NCBI GenBank assembly: GCA_964400285.1
Contig: CAYNTK010000009.1
Span: 1 to 64,000 of the forward strand
DNA length: 64,000 bases
Source of the DNA: FEN-1279 sp964400285
GTDB taxonomy: Bacteria; Bacteroidota; Ignavibacteria; Tepidaquicellales; Tepidaquicellaceae
Direction of reading: 5' to 3'
The position numbers and the translations under genes were made by a program. The notes beneath the pieces were generated by a model. The model was given only the letters and a program-made list of their open reading frames with translations. It searched no databases and had not been told where the DNA came from. This document shows, one piece after another, positions 26,007-33,298 of this stretch (the stretch's first letter is position 1; every line of letters begins with the position of its first letter).

Positions 26007-26216
26007 TTAGTTTGAGCTAACTTTAGAAACGTTAGCTGCCTGAGGTCCTTTTTCGCCTTCTTCAATCTCAAACTCTACCGTATCACCTTCGTTAAGAGTT
26101 TTGTACCCTTCGGAAACAATAGCTTTGAAGTGTACGAAAACATCTTTTTTTCCCTCGGTGGAAATAAAACCATACCCCTTTGCATTGTTAAACCATTTAA
26201 CAGTACCTTTTTGCAT
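26007..26216 (-). CDS. csp: Cold-shock protein (CspA family)
   Basis: A 69-aa single cold-shock domain that binds single-stranded RNA/DNA and melts RNA structure. Both RNA-binding motifs are visible: KGYGFIS (RNP1) and VFVHF (RNP2), after the typical MQKGTVKWFN start. AAGGAATTC just before the ATG acts as a ribosome-binding site. The gene has a leader of about 260 nt with several hairpins and an FCB-type promoter at 26485-26515, as is usual for genes controlled at the mRNA level by temperature. A good terminator follows. Confidence 0.97.
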   Translation of the reverse strand: MQKGTVKWFNNAKGYGFISTEGKKDVFVHFKAIVSEGYKTLNEGDTVEFEIEEGEKGPQAANVSKVSSN

Positions 26217-26478
26217 AAAAGAATTCCTTTCTTTGAAGTTTAAAAAATCCGTATAGTACGGAGCTCAAAAAGCAAATCTCCTTGGAATTTTGGGCTTTTA
26301 AACGTTCAGAGCCGAAATAAACAGAAATACTGCCCATCGCGGTTATCCAATTACTGTGGAGTAACTTTCAAAAGAAAGGTTGCTTGCAGTAATGTTAGAA
26401 CTTTAAAGCTTGGCAAAACAACAATAGTAAAAACGCCATTCCGCTTGTTAAACGGAATAAATCAAGGTATTACTTTTG
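26217..26478 (-). promoter_or_regulatory. Long structured 5' leader of the csp gene
   Basis: About 262 nt separate the inferred transcription start from the csp ATG. Hairpins include TCCGTA-TAG-TACGGA (26248-26262), an AACTTTC/GAAAGGTT pair near 26362-26380, and ATTCCG/CGGAAT near 26438-26458. A 14-codon ORF (MAFLLLLFCQALKF) could be read in the distal half. Together with 26479-26585 this makes a 369-base gene-free stretch. I see nothing else in it beyond the promoter. Confidence 0.5.
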
Positions 26479-26484
26479 ACTAAA

Positions 26485-26515
26485 CAAATATAATAACAAT
26501 ATTAATTAACTGCAA
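26485..26515 (-). promoter_or_regulatory. Bacteroidota-type promoter of the csp gene
   Basis: Read on the - strand, TTG (26515-26513) and TATATTTG (26492-26485) are exactly 20 bases apart, a full match to TTG-N19/21-TAnnTTTG. The same TATATTTG box occurs before the gene at 3218. Confidence 0.6.
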
Positions 26516-26585
26516 TAGCTAACTTCTAAAAAAATTATGTATTTTTTAGTTCTTTTTAACAATTAGTTAGTTTTTCTAGGTAACG

Positions 26586-27023
26586 CTATGGAATGTTTAT
26601 TGTATTCTCGTGATAGTACTCAAGATTGTTTGAAAACCAGTTTATTTTGATTTTCCAATATCCACTTGTAAGTTTTTCCGTTGAGATTATTTGAGTTTTT
26701 GCTGAATCTGTTGAAATTGTGATTTTCAGATCTTTTAATGGATCTGAAGGTCTATATAGTAAAATAATGTTTTTATCATTTTTTTTATCTGGTATGTTTG
26801 GGAATTTAATATGGATTTTTTTATCAAGCAATTGAATTTCTGTTTTTTCGTTTAAAGATTTTGTCCTTTGCTCTTTTTCAATATGTTCCTGATATTTTAA
26901 TTCTTTTTCATAGTAATTATCTGTGACAAGGTCATTTTTTTGGTTCATTGCAAAAAAGGTACTTGCAACAACAATGGCGATAAAACCTATGTAGAAAATT
27001 AATATCTTTATTCCCCAATTCAT
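26586..27023 (-). CDS. fixH: FixH/CcoH-family cbb3 oxidase assembly protein
   Basis: A 145-aa membrane-anchored protein with one N-terminal transmembrane helix (residues 5-24) and a periplasmic beta domain of about 115 residues. The sequence after the helix, NQKNDLVTDNYYEKELKYQE, is the hallmark of FixH in Bacteroidota-type cco clusters. CcoH/FixH is required for stable assembly of cbb3 oxidase. It is the last gene of the cco cluster, 107 bases after ccoG. Confidence 0.88.
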   Translation of the reverse strand: MNWGIKILIFYIGFIAIVVASTFFAMNQKNDLVTDNYYEKELKYQEHIEKEQRTKSLNEKTEIQLLDKKIHIKFPNIPDKKNDKNIILLYRPSDPLKDLKITISTDSAKTQIISTEKLTSGYWKIKINWFSNNLEYYHENTINIP

Positions 27024-27130
27024 TTTTTAGTTATTAAGTATTATGTTTCGATATTATGAAAAAATTTTTAAAAATCACTAATTAATAAAATCTTATCACG
27101 TTATATAATTTAGAACCCAAATTTTAAAGT

Positions 27131-28510
27131 TTATTTATTCGGCCCTATAAAAGAAGTATTTATTTCATTTATCATTTTGCCATTTGCTATTACCTGAATC
27201 TTAAGCGGAATCAAAGTCGTAGTTATTTTGTCTTTTGAAAATAGTATTAGGAATTCAGATTCAGTTACGCTTAGTTCCGGCAGAGAAATATCTTTTCCTA
27301 TAATCTTTAGCTCTGCATCAGGATTATTTATTTTAAGCTGCACGGGAACAATATTGTATGTGTTATTAACCAATTTAATCATATAAAGGTTGCTTATCTT
27401 ATTTTCTGATTGTTCTTGATAAACTTTTCCTGGGGCTCGTAAAATTGTAGAATCGATTTCTGACCTAATTGATGCAAATGTTATTAAAATAGTTATAAGT
27501 AAAACAAGAACAATAGAATAACCAATTATTCTTGGTGTTATTTTAAATTTTGATTTATCCTTTATATTATTCATCGAAGCATACCTTATTAATCCCTTTG
27601 GCAACTTAACCTTATCCATAATGGAATCACAAGCATCTATACAAGATGTGCAATTTACACATTCAAGTTGAGTTCCGTTTCTAATATCAATTCCAGTAGG
27701 ACATACTGCTACACATAGGTGACAGTCTATACAGTCACCAGTGGTTTTTGGTGTTTCGATTTTTCCCCTCGGTTCACCCCTCACATAATCATAAGCAACA
27801 ACTATTGAATTCGGATCGAGAAGAACTCCTTGCAATCTTCCATAAGGACAAACAATTACGCATGCTTGTTCTCTAAATTTAGAAAACACAAAATAGAAGA
27901 GCAGGGAAAAAACTGTTACAGCAATGAAGGCGCTTAAATGTTCGGATGGAGATTGATTTATTATTTCAAAAAGTTTATCGACTCCTACAATATAAGCTAC
28001 AAAAGTATTACCGATGATATATGCAATTGCAAAAAAAATAAGATGTTTAATTGTTTTTTTAAAAATTTTATTACCGCTCCACGGGGCTTTATCTAAAGCT
28101 TTTTGCTGTGACGAATCTCCCTCAATCCAATATTCTATTTTTCTAAAAACCATTTCCATAAATACGGTTTGTGGACAAACCCATCCGCAAAATAGTCTTC
28201 CGTAAACGGCGGTGAAAAGAACAATAAAAACAAGTATAGAAATTGTTGCAATTACAAACAGGTAAAAATCTTGCGGACCGAAAACAAAACCAAAAAGAAT
28301 GAATTTTCTTTCAATAAAATTTAGTAGAATAAAAGGGTGTCCATTCGTTTTAATAAAAGGTGCCCCGAAAAGAAAAATGAGAAGAAAAACACTTAAAATT
28401 GTTCTTGCGGTATAAAATTTCCCCTTTTGCCTTTTGGGATAAATCCATACACGTTTCCCTTTTTCGTTAACTGTAGAAATATGGTCGCGGAAACTCTCTT
28501 GCTCTCTCAT
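27131..28510 (-). CDS. ccoG: Cytochrome c oxidase accessory protein CcoG (FixG/RdxA)
   Basis: A 459-aa polytopic membrane ferredoxin thought to reduce copper(II) for insertion into cbb3 oxidase. It begins ESFRDHISTV, has about five membrane helices, and carries the NapH-like motif CGWVCPQTVFMEMVFRKIE near residue 105. Two 4Fe-4S ferredoxin motifs follow near 250-285 (CIDCHLCVAVCPTGIDIR, then CVNCTSCIDAC). The C-terminal about 110 residues form a periplasmic immunoglobulin-like domain. Its place between ccoP and fixH supports the call. Confidence 0.95.
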   Translation of the reverse strand: MREQESFRDHISTVNEKGKRVWIYPKRQKGKFYTARTILSVFLLIFLFGAPFIKTNGHPFILLNFIERKFILFGFVFGPQDFYLFVIATISILVFIVLFTAVYGRLFCGWVCPQTVFMEMVFRKIEYWIEGDSSQQKALDKAPWSGNKIFKKTIKHLIFFAIAYIIGNTFVAYIVGVDKLFEIINQSPSEHLSAFIAVTVFSLLFYFVFSKFREQACVIVCPYGRLQGVLLDPNSIVVAYDYVRGEPRGKIETPKTTGDCIDCHLCVAVCPTGIDIRNGTQLECVNCTSCIDACDSIMDKVKLPKGLIRYASMNNIKDKSKFKITPRIIGYSIVLVLLITILITFASIRSEIDSTILRAPGKVYQEQSENKISNLYMIKLVNNTYNIVPVQLKINNPDAELKIIGKDISLPELSVTESEFLILFSKDKITTTLIPLKIQVIANGKMINEINTSFIGPNK

Positions 28511-28555
28511 TTTAAATTTTTATTAAACAATTAATAATCTATGACCCGCTGTAAT

Positions 28556-29389
28556 TTATTTTATCTTTGTCGTATCCGTTTTTGTTACTTTTGACGAATC
28601 ATTTTTTACCTCTTCTTCCTTATAAAGATTTCCCTCCGGGGCTTTTCCATTTGGCGGTTTTGTACCGTGTAAAGTCAAAACAAAAGAAGCGGTTTGTTGT
28701 ATTTGTTTCGGGTTTAATTGTGCTTTCCATGTTATCATTCCTTTTGCTGGAACTCCGTTTGAAATTGTGGCAAATATATTTTTAATTCCACCGCCGTGTA
28801 TCCAGTAATCATCTGTCAAATTTGGTCCGACAGTTCCCTCTCCGAGGTTTCCGTGACAGCTTACACAATTTACCGTATAGATTTCCTTTCCAGCTTTTAA
28901 ATCCTCGGGTGAAGTTAAAATAGTTACATTGGTTTCGTTAATTAGCCCGCCTGTTTTCATAAGTAATTCTTTTTCCTGTTGTGCCGCGGTCATTTCCTGT
29001 GTATACTCATCTATCATAAGGTTGTCTTTTTTCAGAACGTGGAAATTTACCATATATATTACTGCAAATACTATCGTAATATAAAATAAAAACTGAAACC
29101 ACGCAGGCGCTTTATTATCGAGCTCCATTATCCCGTCATAACTATGGTCTCTCATCAATAGAGCATCGAGGTCTTCCTTTGCTTTAACTACAGATTTCTT
29201 TGCTCTTCTTTCCCGAGAATCGAAAATCATAAACGAAGCAAACATTACAGCTATTGTATATAACAAAGCCGCAAGAAAAAGATAAGCATAAGTCTCTGCC
29301 GTTATTCCGGTTTTCTCGGTTGCTTGTGCAAACACCGTAACCGGGAACAGGAAAAATACTATATATAAAAATTTAAATTTGTTTTTCAT
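28556..29389 (-). CDS. ccoP: cbb3 oxidase cytochrome c subunit CcoP, single-heme form
   Basis: A 277-aa membrane-anchored cytochrome c that delivers electrons to the CcoN-CcoO core. A signal-like N-terminus and two membrane helices (about 34-56 and 97-117) lead to a cytochrome c domain with one heme site, CVSCH near residue 175, and an axial-Met loop GVPAKGMITW. Proteobacterial CcoP has two CxxCH motifs; only one is present here, and I found no second in any part of the protein. The last 30 residues are Lys/Asp-rich. It starts 14 bases after ccoQ. Confidence 0.92.
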   Translation of the reverse strand: MKNKFKFLYIVFFLFPVTVFAQATEKTGITAETYAYLFLAALLYTIAVMFASFMIFDSRERRAKKSVVKAKEDLDALLMRDHSYDGIMELDNKAPAWFQFLFYITIVFAVIYMVNFHVLKKDNLMIDEYTQEMTAAQQEKELLMKTGGLINETNVTILTSPEDLKAGKEIYTVNCVSCHGNLGEGTVGPNLTDDYWIHGGGIKNIFATISNGVPAKGMITWKAQLNPKQIQQTASFVLTLHGTKPPNGKAPEGNLYKEEEVKNDSSKVTKTDTTKIK

Positions 29390-29403
29390 ATAAATTAAAA
29401 TTG

Positions 29404-29562
29404 TTATTTATCAAAAGGAAGATTTTTCATTTTGTTAATATATTTTTTATCGATTTTAAATATCCAGATTACAACAACCATAAAAATACAAACAAAAATC
29501 AGCATTGACGCTATTGCGAAAACATCTATGTTTTCTATCGATTCTAAATATTGTTGTATCAT
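29404..29562 (-). CDS. ccoQ: CcoQ/FixQ-like small subunit of cbb3 oxidase
   Basis: A 52-aa single-span protein beginning MIQQYLESIENIDVFA, with a hydrophobic helix at about residues 14-35 and a short basic tail ending NLPFDK. Size, topology and position between ccoNO and ccoP all match CcoQ, a small stabilising subunit. The ATG is 5 bases after the ccoNO stop and the stop is 14 bases before ccoP. It is below common ORF length cutoffs and is easily omitted from annotations. Confidence 0.82.
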   Translation of the reverse strand: MIQQYLESIENIDVFAIASMLIFVCIFMVVVIWIFKIDKKYINKMKNLPFDK

Positions 29563-29567
29563 ATTTT

Positions 29568-31712
29568 TTATTTAACCTTTATGTCAGTTCCAAGTCTTTG
29601 CAAGTAAGCGATTAAAGCAATTATCTCCTTGTCGCTAGTTACATCGACCCTCTGCTTTTGTAAATCCTGTGCAATTTCTTCTGCCTGCTTTTGCAGTTCC
29701 GCATTTGCAATTTTTTCGAATCCTATTTCATAAGGAACACCAATACTTCTAAGTGCATTGATTTTTGCTTCTGTAGTTGAGGTGTTAAGCGTCTGCGTAA
29801 TTAGCCATGGGTATTTCGGCATCAGGGAACCGGGAGATACTGTCGTTGGGTCCTGCATATGAAGATAATGCCACAGGTTTGGATATTTTTTTCCCTCCCT
29901 CATTAAATCCGGTCCCGTTCGTTTTGAACCCCATGTGAACGGATGATCATAAACATATTCACCCGCTTTCGAATATTCTCCATACCTTTCCGTTTCAGAC
30001 CTGAATGGTCTTACAAGTTGCGAATGACATCCAAGACATCCTTCTCTTATGTATAAATCTCTTCCCTGAACCTCGAGTGGTGTGTATGGTTTCACGCTTG
30101 GTATTGTAGGGATATTCGATTTTATTGCAAAAGTCGGAATGATTTCTATTAATCCGCCGATAAGAACAAGCACAATCGAAATAACCGTAAATTGCAACGG
30201 ACGACTTTCGAGTAACCTATGTTTTGCGAGAAACGATTTTGGCTTTTCCGGATTTTCGATTTTCATCATTGGTGGTGCTTCTGCATCTTCATTTGCCACA
30301 AAACTTCCCTGCTTCATTGTTTTAACCAAATTGAAAATCATCATAAGAAACCCAGTGAAATAAAGCAATCCACCTATACCCCTGATTAAATACATTGGTT
30401 TTATTTGTAAAACTGTTTCGAGGAAATTTGGATATTGTAAAATTCCTTCTGGAGTAAATTGTTTCCACATCAGAGATTGGGCTATACCCGACCAATACAT
30501 CGGGATTACATAAAACAATATTCCAAGAAAACCAATCCAAAAATGATAATTGGCAAGTTTCTTAGAATATAATTCTGTTCTGAACAGTTTAGGAACAAGA
30601 TAGTAGAGAATACCAAATGTCAAAAATCCGTTCCATCCCAAAGCTCCCGTATGCACGTGTGAGATTATCCAATCTGTAAAGTGTGCAAGTGCATTTACGT
30701 TTTTTAATGAAAGCATCGGTCCCTCGAAAGTTGCCATTCCGTATGCAGTAACCGCAACAACCATAAATTTTAATACAGCATCTTCCCTTACTTTATCCCA
30801 CGCACCTCTTAATGTTAAAAGCCCGTTAATCATACCTCCCCACGAAGGTGCTATAAGCATTATCGAAAACACAGTCCCAAGCGATTGAGCCCAATCTGGT
30901 AATGCACTATATAATAAATGATGTGGACCCGCCCATATGTAAATAAATATCAAAGTCCAGAAATGTATAATAGATAACCTATATGAATAAACTGGTCTGT
31001 TTGCCGCTTTTGGTAAAAAGTAATACATCAAACCTAAATATGGTGTTGTAAGAAAAAACGCGACAGCGTTATGTCCATACCACCACTGAACAAGAGCATC
31101 TTGAACGCCCGCATATACCGGGTAACTTTTTAAAAAAGTAACTGGTATTTCTATTGAATTCACAATATGCAAAACCGCAACAGTTACAATAGTAGCAATG
31201 TAAAACCAAATTGCTACGTATAAATGTCTTTCTCTTCGCTTTGCAATGGTTCCGAAAAAATTAATTCCAAAAATTATCCATACAACAGCAATTAAAATAT
31301 CAATTGGCCATTCTAACTCTGCATACTCTTTACTTGTTGTTATTCCAAGTAGAAGTGTAATTGCCGCTGAAACAATTATTAACTGCCAACCCCAAAAATG
31401 GAGTTTGCTTAGCAAATCGCTAAACATTCTTGCTTTGCAAAGTCTTTGTGTGGAATAATATACACCCATAAAAATCGCATTACCGACAAAAGCAAATATT
31501 ATAGCATTTGTGTGTACTGGGCGTACTCTTCCAAACGTAGTGTATTGGAGATTGAAATTTAATGCAGGGAAATACAATTGAAATGCCAATAGTATACCGA
31601 CAAGTAATCCAACCGAACCCCACACTATCGTTGCTATAGTAAAATATTTGACAATTTTATTGTCATAACTAAATTTATCTAAAGCTATATTTTCTGTAAA
31701 AGTTTCTGACAT
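29568..31712 (-). CDS. ccoNO: cbb3 oxidase subunits I and II fused (CcoN-CcoO)
   Basis: A 714-aa fusion that carries the catalytic heme-copper core and its first cytochrome c. Residues about 1-480 are CcoN with 12-13 helices and the heme/CuB ligands in VRPVHTNAI, WWYGHNAV, WAGPHHLLY and SHVHTGALGWN. After a linker and another helix (about 505-525), the CcoO domain carries the heme site CLGCH near 558 and an axial Met in SLMPKYPWL. The CcoN-CcoO fusion is known in Bacteroidota-type cbb3 oxidases. The enzyme reduces oxygen at low concentration. Confidence 0.95.
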   Translation of the reverse strand: MSETFTENIALDKFSYDNKIVKYFTIATIVWGSVGLLVGILLAFQLYFPALNFNLQYTTFGRVRPVHTNAIIFAFVGNAIFMGVYYSTQRLCKARMFSDLLSKLHFWGWQLIIVSAAITLLLGITTSKEYAELEWPIDILIAVVWIIFGINFFGTIAKRRERHLYVAIWFYIATIVTVAVLHIVNSIEIPVTFLKSYPVYAGVQDALVQWWYGHNAVAFFLTTPYLGLMYYFLPKAANRPVYSYRLSIIHFWTLIFIYIWAGPHHLLYSALPDWAQSLGTVFSIMLIAPSWGGMINGLLTLRGAWDKVREDAVLKFMVVAVTAYGMATFEGPMLSLKNVNALAHFTDWIISHVHTGALGWNGFLTFGILYYLVPKLFRTELYSKKLANYHFWIGFLGILFYVIPMYWSGIAQSLMWKQFTPEGILQYPNFLETVLQIKPMYLIRGIGGLLYFTGFLMMIFNLVKTMKQGSFVANEDAEAPPMMKIENPEKPKSFLAKHRLLESRPLQFTVISIVLVLIGGLIEIIPTFAIKSNIPTIPSVKPYTPLEVQGRDLYIREGCLGCHSQLVRPFRSETERYGEYSKAGEYVYDHPFTWGSKRTGPDLMREGKKYPNLWHYLHMQDPTTVSPGSLMPKYPWLITQTLNTSTTEAKINALRSIGVPYEIGFEKIANAELQKQAEEIAQDLQKQRVDVTSDKEIIALIAYLQRLGTDIKVK

Positions 31713-31808
31713 TATGTATTGTTTTAATAAATTAGTATATTAGTTTTTATAATTTAAAATTTCTAACAACATGCAAAATAATATTTAATTACATAAACGC
31801 TGATAAGA

Positions 31809-33026
31809 CTATATTATTTTTAATTTTCTTAAACATTTTTCTACCCTTGCAAAACTTTCCTTGATGTCATTGTCTAATCCCACAGAAAATCTTACAAGTC
31901 CCTTTCCCAGTCCGATTTTTTCTTGTTCTTTCTCGGGTATTTCAGAAGAAGTGCTGTGACTTGGAGAACTGAATAAAGTTTTAAAATAACCTAAACTGAC
32001 CGCGAGATAGCCAACTCTCTCATCTTGCATTGCCATCATAAATTTGTTAGCTTTCTTCTCGCTCTTAATATCGACAGCAACCATTCCGCTGTAACCAAAC
32101 CCTTCGTTCATAAAACTCGTAAGAAGCTTGTGCTGTTTGTGTTCCTTAAAGCCGGGGTAGTAAGTTGTTAAGCCAAGTTTTTTAAATTGTTCCGCAAAAT
32201 AAGCTGCGTTAGCGCTGTGTTTTTGCATTCTAATATGAAGCGAGTGCAGATTTTTTAGGATGCTTGCAGCACGGAAACTATCCAACACCGCACCAAGCAA
32301 CATACTCGCACCGGAATTTACATCGTTAATAGATGCTATAAAATCGTGCGTTGAGCAAATGCAGCCAGCAACACAATCACTTGTTCCATTAATATATTTT
32401 GTCATACTATGTATTACTATATCCGCACCAAGTCTTTTGGGTGACACAATCATTGGCGCAAAAGTGTTATCTACTACTAATTTAAGATTATTTTTTTTAG
32501 CAATCTCTGATAAAGACGGTATGTCAGCAACTTCAAGTAATGGATTGCTAATAGTTTCACAATAAATAATTTTAGTTTTTTTTGAAATTGCTTTTTTTAC
32601 TGAATCTAAGTCCGTTATATCTACAAAATTTACCTTAATTCCAAATTTTGGTAGAAAATTTTTAAACAATGCATATGTTCCTCCATAAATAGTGTGACTT
32701 GAAACAATTTCATCTCCACTATTGCACAGTTGCATTACTACGCAATTAATTGCTCCCATACCTGAAGCTGTTACCTGTGCTGATTCAGTATCTTCAAATC
32801 TTGCAAGAGCACCCGATAGATATTTGTTAATAGGATTCCAATGCCTTGAATATAAAAAACATCCCTCAATTTCATGCTCGAACATTTCCTGCATTTTATC
32901 AGTGCTTAAAAATGTAAACGTAGAAGAATCTGTAATGGATGGATTAACATCACCAAATTCTCCGAATACTAAATAATCGTGTATTGCTACACTTGGATCA
33001 AATTTCATAACTTTCCGTTTCTTCAT
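31809..33026 (-). CDS. Cys/Met-metabolism PLP enzyme (cystathionine gamma-lyase or methionine gamma-lyase type)
   Basis: A PLP-dependent trans-sulfuration-type enzyme of about 405 aa. Family marks include SRHWNP near the N-terminus, SHTIYGGTYALF, YCETISNPLLEVADI, DNTFAPMIVSP, and the Schiff-base Lys in HSMTKYINGTSD near residue 208. Which reaction it catalyses (cystathionine synthase/lyase or methionine lyase) cannot be decided by eye. An in-frame ATG at 33074 would add 16 residues that are not family-like; I use the ATG at 33026, with 33008 as an alternative. It oddly lies between ccoS and ccoNO in the cbb3 cluster. Confidence 0.88.
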   Translation of the reverse strand: MKKRKVMKFDPSVAIHDYLVFGEFGDVNPSITDSSTFTFLSTDKMQEMFEHEIEGCFLYSRHWNPINKYLSGALARFEDTESAQVTASGMGAINCVVMQLCNSGDEIVSSHTIYGGTYALFKNFLPKFGIKVNFVDITDLDSVKKAISKKTKIIYCETISNPLLEVADIPSLSEIAKKNNLKLVVDNTFAPMIVSPKRLGADIVIHSMTKYINGTSDCVAGCICSTHDFIASINDVNSGASMLLGAVLDSFRAASILKNLHSLHIRMQKHSANAAYFAEQFKKLGLTTYYPGFKEHKQHKLLTSFMNEGFGYSGMVAVDIKSEKKANKFMMAMQDERVGYLAVSLGYFKTLFSSPSHSTSSEIPEKEQEKIGLGKGLVRFSVGLDNDIKESFARVEKCLRKLKII

Positions 33027-33113
33027 TTTTTTAAATTTAAATAATTTTAAATAAAGATTAATATGAAATAACAAACGTCAAAAAAGTATATGATAAAAAC
33101 AGTAGCTTGCCTT

Positions 33114-33296
33114 TCACTTTTTATTTTTTAAATTTTCTGTATTGGCTTTCATCTCTTTTTCCTCATCAAACAATACTCTAACAGACGGAGTATATCTGTC
33201 TTCGTACTGTCCTGTTTTTACCGCCCACAAAAAAGCGATTAAAAAACTTGTGGCTACCAAAAGACTAATAATAATTAATATAATAATAATGGACAT
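33114..33296 (-). CDS. ccoS: cbb3 oxidase maturation protein CcoS
   Basis: A 60-aa single-helix membrane protein. The helix (residues 3-27) is followed by FLWAVKTGQYED, the CcoS signature with a near-invariant Trp, Gly-Gln-Tyr/Phe and Asp. CcoS is needed for insertion of heme and copper into cbb3 oxidase. It starts 2 bases after the ccoI stop codon, so the pair is translationally coupled. Confidence 0.93.
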   Translation of the reverse strand: MSIIIILIIISLLVATSFLIAFLWAVKTGQYEDRYTPSVRVLFDEEKEMKANTENLKNKK

Positions 33297-33298
33297 TC

